Positions 50,801 to 61,100 are shown, counted from the stretch's first letter. The stretch is 64,000 nucleotides of DNA from Limnomonas spitsbergensis (GCA_037349105.1 JAYJMM010000119.1:879001-943000); one strand, 5' to 3'. The notes: generated by a model not told the origin, from the sequence alone. Translations and numbers: made by a program.

Positions 50801-53800
50801 GGACTCAATAGCGCCAGCAGCCAGGCGAGCGGGAAAGAGACCACGGGAAAGGCGATCGGGATTAATACTGGCAGCACTGCAAGCAAGGGCCCTGCTGCGG
50901 TTGCGAGCGGCCCGGGCCCCTGCCCCGCCGCAGGCACTGGGAGCAGCAGGGCCAGCAGCCAGGCCGCCGCTCTCAGCAGCAGCGGCCGCGTTTCCTCCTC
51001 TCAGTGGCCCTTGGGATCACCTGGAGGTGCAGGCGGCTACGTGGACCTGATCGGTCCAGAGGCCCCGTCCAGCAGGGATACCCCGTCCTCTCGGCCACAG
51101 TGGGACCCGCTGCTGGCCGGAGGCGACAAACAAGAGGCAGCCGAGCACGTGGATGCATCCGCGGGGCCCACGGACGATCAGAATCAACAGCCGCAGACGC
51201 TGCCGGAGCAGCCGGAGCAGCCAGGGCCAGCCAGCAATGATAAGGATAGGGATGGTGTGTGGACCCGATTGCGAGGCCGCGTGGCTTCAACAGTTCACGG
51301 GTTGGTGGGGGGCAAGGCGTATTACGACCCGGAGCTCTGGCCGACGGGCAAGATCACAATCAAGGTAGCACGTGGGTGTGTGTGAGGGGAAAGTGCCGGA
51401 GGAGGAGCGGTAGCGGAGAGCATGTGGCTTTGCTTGGGGTGCTGAGTGAGTGGCATGCATCAGGGGTGGTCTGATGGGTCCATGACTATAGATAGATTTT
51501 CCTGGCTTTCCCCCACAAGTGCCACTGCTTGGTTGTGAGGGATATATTGAAATACTAAGTACCAGTTCCCAGCATCGAACATACAGTTTCCAGTCGGAAA
51601 TGGAGAGTTTTGGTCAAAATTTTGCCCTGTGCCATCTACGTGAAATTATCAATTCTTACTCCAGGGAAGGCAATGAATGAGGCATATCACATTTACGGTG
51701 CTGGGATACAATTGGGAATGATGCACCCTGGGACGTGTACTGTGCTGATTTGGGGTGAAGGGTTCAGGGATAAAACCCTGACCCTAAACCCCAAACTAGA
51801 CGCGTCCTGTGCTGATGTAGGGTTTAGGGTCTAAACCCTGAACCCTAAACTAGACGTGTCCTGCGCTTATCTTCTTGATGATTGTGCAGATGACAACTCG
51901 GGAGGATCTGAGGGGCTGGGATGGCTGAGGATCTGGGATGGCCTTGAAGCAAGTGTGTCGATGCAACACCCAGTCTTGTTCTTCCCCACCCACTGCTCCT
52001 TGTTTGATTTCCCACCCACCCACCCATTGCCTTCCAAAACAAGCTTATTTTGTCCCCCCTCCCCCCTCTCTCCCTCGGTTCCTTACCAGGGGAAGCTTGA
52101 GGATGGCAGCAGCGTGGAGCTAACCCTTGAGGTCTCGGTCGTGGAATCAGACGACCGGGCCACCGCCTGGAGCCTACCCCTGATCAAGCCTCCTGCTGCC
52201 GGAGCCGTCATGGGACCTGCTGCCATGGGCGCCGCCTGGGCTTGTGTTCCGTCTGTGACATGGACCCCCGGGCCCGCTAGTGCGTCGAGTCCCGCTCTCG
52301 GTACCTCCACAATGGCCCCGACTCAGCCCCCTACTCCTGTCTCGCCTATCTCTAGTGGTTCTCCTGCTGCCGCTTCAATAGCGAGGGAGGCATCGGCGGC
52401 AGGATCCTTTACTGGGAGGGACCAGGATGCACCCGGCTCTAGGGGCAGCGCCTCTATCAACGCATCTGGGCAGGGGAATGTAGGTCCGGCAGCCGCTGCT
52501 CCTGCATGGCCGTCGGCATTTCCCTCTGTCCCGACGGGTGCCGCCCCAGCTGGTGGCAGCGCGCAACGGTGTGTCTCCTCCCCTCGGCATGTGGGTCTGC
52601 TTCATCTGATGGTGCATGGTGTGGAGCTGGACTCGGCAGAGTTTAGCAAGCCTGTGGATGCTTTCTTCCTGCTCAGGTGGGTGAGCCAGTCGGTGTTTTC
52701 ATACATGCATCATGGTCGATAGGGGGAAGTGGGAAGGGGGGCTGAGACATAGAACTTCAGTGCACCTAGGTCAGCGGACCTAGGTCAGCGGACCACATAT
52801 TCCCCGGAGGAAGTGGGTTTGGAGGTTTGTGTGGGATCAGCTGGCTACCGGTGCGTCCTGCATGAAGCGCATCCTTCCTTCCCTCACTTGATCTATACCC
52901 ATGGCCCAGATCCTGCAAGCTTTCTTCCCAGACCCTTCCCAGAGTCATACTTGTGCCAGGTCGTACCACTGGTTCCCCCCCATTCCATGAGGTCCTCCCC
53001 CGCACCCTGTTTTTTCCGTCCCAGGTGTGGTAATGTGTGGACCTGCAGCTGCCCGTGCCCCCCCTCCCGCTCCCCATCCTGGGACGTTCACTGCCAGCTG
53101 CCCATGCGGCATCCCTCGGACGTGCTCAGCCTGGCCCTGTACAAGCGGACAGAGCTGGGCGGGCTAGGCGGCAAGCAGGGTCTGCAGAGCCTGGCTGACC
53201 TGGGAGGACTGGGGGGAAAGAAGGTGAAGGAGGAGCTCCTGTGTGTGGGGGGGGGGGAGGCACAGAGGGAGGGAGGGAGGGAGACAATCTGATCATGAGG
53301 GATGAAGGGGGGGGGGGGGGGGACGGAGGGAGGGAGGGGGCTGGGTTTCAATCAAATCAATAATTGCATTTTTATATTTGTACTCTTGCAATGCCATTCG
53401 CCGCAAAGCAGACAGACCGAGCCATTTCTTTTTATAAAAAGCGTAACATGACACTAGCGGGCACCCATGACCTTGTGTATTGACTATGTAAATATTTTAG
53501 ATGCCTGAACCTGTGCAAGTGCGGTATGGTGGCATTTAACTCTGGCCGCGATCCTAACACTCACCCTCCAGGGTTCTACCAACATGCGAGCGATGATGGG
53601 AATGATGGGCATGAGTGGAGGCTCCCTCATAGGCAAGCTGCGCCTGCGTCTGTCGACCCTGAACCCTGGCCGCTTGCACACGGTGGAGCTGCCCCTGCAG
53701 GTAGGTCGTCTCTTGGGTCCATGGGGGGGGTCTAGCAGGGTCTGGGACCAGGGTTCAGGCGGGGTCTATGCAAGGCTATGTACTGGTAGGGGATGCGGCC

Positions 53801-56800
53801 ATCACATCCTGCACCACTCTGGCCATTTGTCAGTGAATCTGTAGCGTACACGCACGCGTGGCTCCCGCTCATCTGGATCCTTCTGTCCGAATAGTACCAT
53901 CATGTCCCAGAGCGGCATATTGATACAGAAGCTGCCCCTTCATGTGGGTGTGTCTGGAGTTCCAGCAGGGTCAGTCAGGGTTCAGGACCCGGGGTGACGC
54001 AGGGTCAGTCAGGGATCAGGACCCGGGGTGAAGCAGGTTCAGTCAGGGTTCAGGACCCAGGGTTAAGCAGGGTCAGTCAGGGTTCAGGACCCGAGGTGAA
54101 GCAGGGTCCATCAGGGTTCAGGACCCGGGGTGAAGCAGGGTCAGTCAGGGTTCAGGACCCGGGGTGAAGCAGGGTCCATCAGGGTTCACCGCTACACGCT
54201 TTAGAGAATAATCGGGATTGCACTTTTTTTTTTTCTTCGATATATCGAATATAAAAAAAAACAAGAGGCAATCCCGATTATTCTCTAAAGCGCGAGGCGG
54301 ACCCGGGGTGAAGCAGGGTCAATCAGGGTTCAGGACCCGGGGAGAAGCAGGGTCCATCAGGGTTCAGGACCCGGGGTGAAGCAGGGTCAATCAGGGTTCA
54401 GGACCCGGGGTGAAGCAGGGTCCATCAGGGTTCAGGACCCGGGGTGAAGCAGGGTCAATCAGGGTTCAGGACCCGGGGTGAAGCAGGTTCAATCAGGGTT
54501 CAGGACCCGGGGTGAAGCAGGGTCCATCAGGGTTCAGTACCCGTGGTGAAGCAGGGTCCATCAGGGTTCAGGACCCGTGGTGAAGCAGGGTCAATCAGGG
54601 TTCAGGACCCGGGGTGAATCAGGGTCCATGTTAGGCTATGTACTGATAGGGGCTTCAATCGTCTTACTTGAAATACTCTGGCCATCTCGTCAGTGAAGCT
54701 ACTGAGTGCTGACCCTGCACATGAGTGGCATGGGGACCAGGGTGGATCCAGCAGGGTAAAGGGGTACAGGATTTGTTTCATGGGGCTGTGGCTGTTGACC
54801 CTGAACCACCCTAGCCAGCCGCTCTGCAACTGCTGTTTAAAACTGATTTCTTTCCTAAGGAAAGTGGCTATTTCACCACCACTCCAACGCCGTCTCAAAT
54901 TATGGACAGTAAAAATCACAAACTAGATTCGCGAGATAAAGAATTGTTTCAACCCTGGAACCCCTTCCGCGCACCACAGGGTGAACGTATCCACAGTCGT
55001 TCTGGACCCACCGTGGGGCATGCCACTCTCTCGGTGATGCTTGAGGTGCCGCACCTGGCTCCGCTCCTGGTTTCGTACTTCAGGCCGCAGCTATACCCGC
55101 CAGTACAGATCCTCAGCATGGGATGCGCTGCAGGTGAGAGGCGGGAAGGGTAGAGAGGGTAACAGGAGGCTGGGGTGGGACAGGTACTGGGGGGAGAGGG
55201 TAGGGACAGATGGGGGACTGGGGGGCCTGAGCCCTTTCCTCCCTGCAGCCTGCTTCCTCTTCACTGCCTCCTTTGATGCATCAACACTGAGCCCTTACCT
55301 CCCTGTTCATGCTTCCTCCTCACTGTCCTGGCAACACTTTCTCCCCCCTCATCATGAAACCTATACTCTACACCCTCATACCTGTATCCCCCTTACCCCA
55401 AACCCTCGTACCTGTGTCTCCCTTACCCTAAACTCTCATCCCTGTGCCCCCCTTACCCTTAACCCTCATCCCAGTGTACCCCTCACACTAAACCCTCATC
55501 CCTGTACCCCCCCTCGCCCTAAATCCTCATCCCTGTGCCCCCCTTACCCTTACCCTAAACCCTTATCCCTGCGTCCCCATTACACTAAACCCTCATCCCT
55601 GTGTCCCCCTTACTCTAAACCCTCATCCCTGTGTCCCCCTTACTTTAAACCCTCATCCCTGTGTCCCCCTTACTGTAAACCCTCATCCCTGTGCCCCCCT
55701 CACCCTAAACCCTCAATCCTTCCAGGCGATGATCTGCAGAGCCCTTTCCTGGGTGACCCAGCTCATGAGGTGGACTATGAGCGCTTGCTGCAGCGCTCCC
55801 GGCGCTCGGTCCTGACCTGGCTGGAACTCAGCTGCTCGCCTGGGGTAGGTGGTTGGGTGCGGCCAATGAACACATCTAGAGAGATGAGAGACCTAGGTTG
55901 ATACCGCAGATTAATGTAACAGCAGGGTCAATAGGTGCGGAACCAAGATTATAATTAAATTCAAATCTGAGAGCGATACTCTTGGGACAGCTAGGTCACG
56001 GAACAGCAACTCTGAAAGCTGAGCCTGCAGGCCCGCGGCTCAGGCCACGCACTAGGACCGGAAACAAGATGTTATCAAACAACAGTTGGGTTGCTGGATC
56101 AGGGAAGATGCCGAAGCTTTTTGGCCTCCACAGGAGGTACCCCTGCCACCCGGCCAACTACCCTAATTACATTAAGCTACTCCCCTGACCTGTACTCACC
56201 ACCCTATCAGGTGCCTCACCATATTGCGATGGTTGGGAGATGATGGACTGACATGGCTACACATAAAAAATGTCCCAAAATTCAAGACTTACGAACCAGA
56301 CCAGTGATCCCTAGCCCCCTGACCAAGCCCCCCCCTCCCTTCCCACCAGGTGCCTCACCGCGTTGCAAAGAGACTGGTGGATGACGGACGACAAGACTTC
56401 ACACTGAGCCGCACCAAGCAGAACTGGAGGAGACTCATCGGGGTGAGGCCTGGGGGGCAGGATGTTTCAAGCTCGACTCCTCTTAATTAAACTGTTTTCT
56501 TAAACCCTAACAATATTACCGTAATCTGGATAGGGTTCGCGCACCGCTGTTCAGAACTAATATATCAAATTCGTCGCGCAGGCAAAAAGTACCTTACGCC
56601 GCGCACGTGCAGCTGTTTTTTTTAATAGCTGTTTGCCGTATCGCGCAGCCAGTCCGAAACAATGAATTAAAGAACCAAGTCGTAAAATCAACTCCGCGCA
56701 GCTATTACAGCCACGACGCATAGTCAACTCAATCAAAAACCTAGTTTGATGCCTGAAAGAAGAGTACACGGTCATCAATCAGTGAATGGATGTGGTGTCA

Positions 56801-59740
56801 ATCAGTTGCGCGCTAAGCCGCTAACGCACGACTTTTTTGATGGTAGGTATGGGAAACTACTCCGCGCACCCCCCAAAATAGTTGTTTTGGTCTGACTGAC
56901 CAGCCGCGCACCCCTGATGTTATTTTTTATTTTTTTCGCGCACCACACCGCGCACCAGGGGCCGCGCACCTCCGAAAATAATCAATTTGAAGGTGAGTGA
57001 AACCGAAATTTACGGTACCATGGTTTACGGTCATAATAAGGATTGGGCTTAGGCGTTACCATAAACCCTCATCAATATACCGATTGGTGGATTGGTAAGC
57101 TAGAGCCTCCCAGTGCCCTGGTGGTCTGGGGAGCTGGAGGGCCCTTGAGTTCGACTATTCACCGTCAGACATGCACGTGCAGGCGTGGGGGATGAGGGAT
57201 TGCAGCGCCTGGCTATGACTTTCCTTCCACATGCTCATATCAGGGACAGCAGGCCGCTTGTTGAGAGGCTCTGATGCTCAAGTCACGATGTCAGGCATGC
57301 GCGTACTGGCGTGGGGGAGGGGCCTGTGCCCCCTGAGATGTGAACGAGCTCGGGGGTTTGAATGCAGCCACGGACAAGCGCACACACACACATGAAGTGT
57401 TTTCCCTCTCTGTTCTAGGGGTCAATATTTTGGTTAACATGTGGGAAAGATACGTGTTAGTGGGGTGTCCACACGTGACCACACACACACACTATGTTAC
57501 CCCATGCCTCTCCCAAGTTGAGTGCCCACACTACCCCCACCACGCACACCCTCTCACATCACTTTATGTCCCCACACCTCTCCCTTACCGCCCTATGCAC
57601 ATCCACAGCCTAGTGACAGCCCCAGGCGCTGTCCACTAATCTTCTCCCGCACACACACGAAACGCTGAACCCTGATCGCTGAACCCCACCAACATCAGGT
57701 TAGTCAGGTACCGCACACGACCCTGTACCCATGCACGCTGAGCCAGGATTTGGGGATAGGGGGGGCACAAAATTTGAATCATTTTCGGGTCTCACTGACA
57801 GCTCATTGACAGCTCTCTTTTGCTATCGGCTTCAACAGACTACGTGCTCATTTCCTGACGATTTTAAATCACTTTTTCGTTTTCGGAAAATGGTCGTCTC
57901 CCAGGTCTCCGCCCTGAAGATCAAACCATGTCCACCTCAGGTACTGTCCACTGCCAAGCCAATCGTGGAGTGGTGGAACGTGGTCAGGAGCTGGCAGCGA
58001 CCGGCGCTATCCTCCAGCGTTGCCCTCTGCATCATGCTTTGGGCCGCGTTCCCTTCGCGCGGTACAGTCATCGCCCTGCTGGCGCTGGTGGCCCTGCTGT
58101 TACGGTTTCGGAGTGTCCAGGGTGCAGATCTAGGCCTGCCGCTACCCATGGTGGAGGATCTGCCAGCAGAGCTGGACGATCTGCAACAACGGCAGGTGCG
58201 CCGACGTCCCGCGATGGAGAAACACCGGTGGATTTGAACCCAACTGCCGTAACTGTGGATGTAAACCCCAAAATGTGTCATTTACACTGTTGCCAGTACA
58301 AGCTCTGCTTCCTTACGCTACAAACCCAACTGCTGCAACCGATGCCATGATCTCGAGGCTTTGGGCTTCCGGAAGCTTGCAGCCCGAGGCCATGACCAGG
58401 AGTCCTGACTGCCCTCTAGACCTCCAACATGGCAGTCCTCTAATGGTGCCTGAATTCAATTAAGGCGCAAACACACACAGTGTTGTTCTGTAACCCACAC
58501 TCGGCAAACGCAGAGCTGCGTTTTTCATCTCAGCAGGTTCACAGATCTGAAATCCCCACACGTTTTCTGAGTAGCCAAGAGGCGCAGGGAATCTGTTTTT
58601 ACAAACATCAGGGAAACACTCATTAAATCAATCCATGTGATCCCAATGAGTGTATTTTGTTGTGCAAAAGTTTATGCGGTAAATTTGTGCCGCAGCTTCA
58701 CTGAATCGCTGGACACCTCCCAACGCTCTGCATCGATCCATTTTCTCCCTTTTTGGCAATTCATCCGTCTCCTCGTCCTCACAGATGCGCGCTGCCCTGG
58801 ACGCTGACGCTGCTCAGCCCGCAGGCGCCAGCCTACCGGCCAGCAGCAACAGCGGCAGCAGATGGGTAAGCCAGCCTCGAGGAGCAGGCAGTGGGCAGCA
58901 GCCGCTGCTGCAGTCCACGTCTTTGGCTTCCGCGCTGCCCGGCAGCAGCAGGGGCCGTGACGTGCCCGCTCGCGGAGCCTCCCCAACATCGCCCACGGCG
59001 GCGGTCCCAGGGCGGCCGTCCGGCTCCGGAGCTGGGGCGTCATCTTCGGTGGTCCCCCTGGATACCTTTGATAACCTCAAGAATCAATATGAGGGCGTGG
59101 TGGGCTTTCTCGCCCTGGTGAGTGGGGGACTCACGGAGTAAGGAGCAATCCTCCATACGCTCCTCCGGAATCCAGATCGTGGTATCAGATTCCTGCGTAG
59201 CGCTGCCCCCCCTGCAGATTCTTGTTTTCTTTAGTCGGGCCTGCATGGTCTTGCCTGGGGGGTAGGGAAGCAAAGCATCAGTCGGATTTCTTTTTTCCCG
59301 CTGATAAGGTTATGGACGGAACAGACTCATGATCCGAGCTGCCTGAGCACCTGGCTGCTAGATTCCAATATTTCTTGGCCCTGTCACCCCCCTCTCTTGG
59401 ACCTGGCCATGCCCTCTGAGCCCCTTCACCTGGTCCATTCGCTCCATGCCCCTGCTCAATGCCCATGCCCCACGCTCAGATTCAAAATGTCCTGGATGAC
59501 ATTGCCAAGGCTCTGGAGCGCCTGCATGCCCTGCTGACCTGGCAGGACCCGATGGCAACTGGGATCCTTGTCTCGATGCTGCTCCTGCTGGCAATGCTGA
59601 TGTGGCTACTGGGCCTGCCGACCTTGCTCGCCGCTGCAGTGCTGCTTGACATCATCCCGCCTCCGCTGCGGGACCCGCTGCCGGGCCCGCTGATGGTGCT
59701 ATTCTGGCATTTGCCTAGCCGCAGCGATCGTATGATGTGA
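41888..59740 (+). CDS. MCTP: multiple C2 domain and transmembrane region protein
   Basis: Probable ER-anchored membrane tether of the MCTP family. Eighteen exons, all AG/GT with agreeing phases: 41888-41976, 42848-43042, 44282-44588, 45938-46205, 46919-47054, 47460-47628, 48075-48722, 49915-50069, 50734-51364, 52090-52676, 53025-53223, 53572-53700, 54980-55133, 55726-55844, 56350-56442, 57905-58195, 58785-59117, 59480-59740 (TGA). They give about 1587 residues. C2-like segments: residues 1-286 (VHYAEGLPLAETEI...TLTVGPQR), about 290-390, 575-690 and 1030-1171 (SLIGKLRLRLSTL). MCTP-specific tail: VGHATLSVMLEVPHLAPLL, TLSRTKQNWRRLIG, two hydrophobic segments near 1329-1365, and a final hairpin near 1530-1562 ending LPSRSDRMM. 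The usual Ca-binding Asp residues look largely missing, so binding may be Ca-independent. Ala/Ser-rich linkers enlarge the protein. The 5' end is unresolved. Confidence 0.85.
41977..42290 (+). repeat. Purine-rich tandem repeat carrying reiterated splice-donor sequence
   Basis: Imperfect units of about 30-45 bp made of GAGAGAGGCAGAGGTGAGCG and GGGAAAGGG. The real donor of the first MCTP exon is GCAGCG|GTGAGCGGGG. The string GCAGAGGTGAGCG or a close variant recurs about four times downstream, so the array looks derived from the junction. Confidence 0.65.
42614..42835. repeat. Degenerate telomere-like CCCTGAACCCT repeats
   Basis: ACCCTGAACCCTACACCCTG-type sequence including a near-exact ~75-bp tandem duplication (the GATTCTTGAACCCTGCACCC strings near 42643 and 42712). 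Intronic, in the first recognised MCTP intron. Confidence 0.75.
43366..43443. repeat. 13-bp CATTCAGTTATCA tandem repeat
   Basis: Six 13-bp units with one to three differences each, within MCTP intron 2. The unit length is unlike its neighbours. Confidence 0.8.
43740..44275. repeat. Degenerate telomere-like array in MCTP intron 2
   Basis: Over 500 bp of imperfect AACCCTNANCCC text (CCCTTAGCCCTGAACC, CCCTAAGCCC) running up to the branch/acceptor zone of exon 44282. It reads as decayed interstitial telomere-like sequence rather than a fresh telomere. Confidence 0.75.
44935..45125. repeat. Pyrimidine-rich ACCTGGTTTCCCC repeats
   Basis: About ten diverged units of 15-19 bp (ACGTTTTCCCCTT, then AAACCTGGTTTCCC) in MCTP intron 3. 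No coding sense. Confidence 0.6.
46292..46431. repeat. 44-bp tandem repeat in MCTP intron 4
   Basis: Three identical 44-bp units (GAGCAGCTGGGGCTGGACAG start) plus an 8-bp remnant. The sequence entering it, GGAAGGTGAGCAGCTGGGGC, resembles the donor of the exon ending at 46205 (GAAGGTGAGCATCTGGGGC). Confidence 0.85.
46823..46870 (+). pseudogene. Copy of the acceptor and start of MCTP exon 5
   Basis: CCCCTCAGAGCGATGTGCAGG followed by CAGCTGCCC mirrors the true junction at 46911-46943 (CCTCGCAGCTATGTGTGGAC then AGCTCCC). A duplicated acceptor region 85 bp upstream; it may act as a decoy or alternative acceptor. Confidence 0.45.
47691..47745 (+). pseudogene. Copy of the 3' end and donor of MCTP exon 6
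   Basis: GGCGCCAAGAAGCAGGACACC, then a short diverged part, then ACATGCAGGTTGGGCCCT. It repeats the exon end at 47587-47637 (GGCGCCAGGAGGCAGGACAC, then ACGTTCAGGTTGGACCCT). It lies about 60 bp inside the following intron and has no acceptor of its own. Confidence 0.65.
50501..50590. repeat. Short foldback with perfect 13-bp arms
   Basis: AAACTACCGGTAC at 50501-50513 and its exact reverse complement at 50578-50590. A further pairing (AAATAGGAA / TTCCTATTT) lies inside. It sits in MCTP intron 8, possibly a tiny MITE relic. Confidence 0.55.
53898..53952 (+). pseudogene. Decayed copy of MCTP exon 12
   Basis: It reads MSQSGILIQKLPLHVG against MGMSGGSLIGKLRLRL and the donor edge of the real exon (53572-53700). 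The junction GAAGCTGCCCCTTCATGTGGG echoes GGAGCTGCCCCTGCAGGTAGG. It lies in the intron just before the 34-bp array. Confidence 0.4.
53966..54628. repeat. 34-bp GGGTTCAGGACCCGGGGTGA minisatellite
   Basis: About 16 units of 34 bp with alternating CAGTCA / CCATCA / CAATCA segments, in MCTP intron 12, split once by the 112-bp hairpin element at 54189. Flanked by a diverged duplication (AGGCTATGTACTG near 53770 and 54632). Confidence 0.9.
54189..54300. mobile_element. 112-bp hairpin MITE
   Basis: The ends are inverted: CCGCTACACGCTTTAGAGAA then TAATCGGGATTGC on the left, and the reverse complement of CCGCCTCGCGCTTTAGAGAA then TAATCGGGATTGC on the right. The inner 25 bp are perfect and the outer 15 bp have three mismatches. 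The centre (CTTCGATATATCGAATA with T and A tracts) also folds back, so almost the whole element is one hairpin. It interrupts a single 34-bp satellite unit between TTCA and ACCC. No coding capacity. Confidence 0.85.
55372..55722. repeat. 30-33-bp CTAAACCCTCATCCCTGTG repeat
   Basis: Eleven or so units with telomere-like CCCTAAACCCT cores and CATCCCTGTGTCCCCCTTAC spacers, ending at the acceptor of exon 55726. It stays open in one plus frame but lies between a donor and an acceptor, so I treat it as intron. Confidence 0.8.
56197..56260 (+). pseudogene. Copy of the acceptor and start of MCTP exon 15
   Basis: CCCTATCAGGTGCCTCACCA followed by TATTGCGATGGTTGGGAGATGA matches the real junction at 56341 (CCCACCAGGTGCCTCACCGC then GTTGC...GATGA). 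The copied frame reads VPHHIAMVGR and then stops, so it is a relic or decoy acceptor about 140 bp upstream. Confidence 0.6.
56525..57010. repeat. Dispersed GCGCA-rich repeat, copy B
   Basis: Partner of 21300-21900. It shares GCGCGCTAAGCCGCTAACGC-type text and CGCGCACCCCCCAAAATAG then TTGTTTTGG and CTGACTGAC. It sits in MCTP intron 15. GCGCA words occur every 30-60 bp in otherwise AT-rich DNA. Confidence 0.55.
57905..58195 (+). CDS. MCTP exon 16: first transmembrane hairpin
   Basis: 97 codons, phase 0. VLSTAKPIVEWWNVVRSWQ precedes two hydrophobic segments, SSVALCIMLWAAFP and GTVIALLALVALLLRF, separated by a short Arg-containing turn. It then ends in an acidic tail (MVEDLPAELDDLQ). This matches the reticulon-like hairpin of plant MCTPs, which inserts into the ER membrane. 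Part of the gene described above. Confidence 0.85.
59480..59740 (+). CDS. MCTP terminal exon: second transmembrane hairpin
   Basis: 86 codons and TGA. IQNVLDDIAKALERLHALL then TWQDPMATGILVSMLLLL, a second hydrophobic stretch around LLAAAVLLDIIPPPL, and the end FWHLPSRSDRMM. The WxDPxAT signature and PSRxDxMx ending are diagnostic of the MCTP C-terminal (PRT_C) domain. No clear polyadenylation signal was seen downstream. Confidence 0.9.
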   Translation: MQNVLDDIAKALERLHALLTWQDPMATGILVSMLLLLAMLMWLLGLPTLLAAAVLLDIIPPPLRDPLPGPLMVLFWHLPSRSDRMM

Positions 59741-60733
59741 CATTTTGAGGTTGAAGAGGGCAGGAAGGAGACGGCAGCGACTGCAAAACTAGGGCAAAGC
59801 TTATCAGGACAGATGGGGTCTAGAGAGCCGGTCTAGAGAGCTGGATGGACCCGTAAGCTACCTGGTTGCTAGATTTATCGTCGGATGTGGCAAAGCTCTG
59901 CAACCTGTATGTCATCTGCCGGAAAACAACAAGTGTTTGTTGATTTATTTGGCTTCATTGACGCTTTCCTCTGCAATTGTTATTTGATTTCGCCATGCTG
60001 GACCCCGCCCTGCCTGCTTATGACTGGTTTCGATGTCAAGCTTCATCCTGGTATCTAGTTTCAGGATTCAATACGTTCCAGAACAATTTACATTTCGAGT
60101 ATTGGACCACTCGTGTCCCAGTCTTGCATGAATATGCACTGACGGGAAGGGTGTTTGTCAATGCTATACAGACGGAGCTCGTTTTTTGCCGTTTTGAACG
60201 CGTTTGAACATCGGATGGAAGGTGCATTGAATCTGGCCTCCTAGGATTTGCTACGGAACCACACGATGATATGAAGTTTTGCCGGCATGCAGCTCTTCCC
60301 ACAACGTAAGAGTCAGTTGCGTTGTTGGACAGAGGGCCTGTGCCACATGCATGTCAGACCTACGCTTTGCCCCGCTCCCTCAGAATCAACTGAAGCATAC
60401 TCTGATTAAAACATTGTTACTTGCGCCATTGCTTGCTGGTGTGAGCCCATGCTGCCATCCTGGTCGCTCTACCGGTAGCTTGCGGGGAGAGGAGGAATCA
60501 ATGGCCCATGCACGCCAGAATTCCGCTCTGCTTCTGGGAACCCAAAGTAACCTGTGCAGAGCAAAAAAATTGCTCCATATTTACGAAACCAGCGCTTGGC
60601 GGCAACAATACCGTTATCATTAAGTTAAGCCGTGCGACACTTGTGTTAAAAAGATTAATTCGCAAGCCGTTACTTTATCTGTGCAGGCCAATACCGGATA
60701 ATAACGTTATGCCTCTGGGCCCGCTGAAAGCTC
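59741..60733. other. Intergenic DNA, no gene seen
   Basis: Short ORFs on both strands lack splice-supported or domain-supported content. Confidence 0.4.
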
Positions 60734-61100
60734 TGCCGCGTGGGCGCCCAACTGTTCAGAAAGGAGTAAAGAAGGAACTAAAAGGAAGAGAGGGGGAAAG
60801 GAACAAAAGGAGAGGCCGGGAAGGCAAATCAGACCAAGTCGAACACCTGGGTTCCACTAGAGACTAGCCCTCAACGAAGCCTCTAAGAGGAGAAAAGTCC
60901 AGAAAAGCAAGCGCCCCACTGATCAGAAGGGAGAAGAGAAGAAACTAAAAAGGGGGCAAACAACAACAACAACAACAACAAAAAGGACCAAAAGAGAAGG
61001 CCGGAAAGGCCAACGACATCGGCCTCAGAAACCCTGGAGACGAACCCTCAATAATGCCCACAGCACAGTCCACAAAAGCAAGTGCGTCCCACCCCTGCTC
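60734..61100. repeat. Dispersed polypurine repeat, copy 1
   Basis: It starts TGCCGCGTGGGCGCCCAACT GTT, then has a long A/G-rich part, then two related tails (GAGACTAGCCCTCAACGAAG near 60860 and GAGACGAACCCTCAATAATG near 61038). An (AAC)n tract occupies 60960-60979. Copy 2 is at 62116-62270. It resembles a decayed retroelement leader but has no recognised protein. Confidence 0.45.

Noticed and set aside
55041..55901. 286-codon plus ORF across the 30-bp repeat
   Set aside because: It runs through a clear donor (55134) and acceptor (55725). The two MCTP exons join in the correct phase without it.
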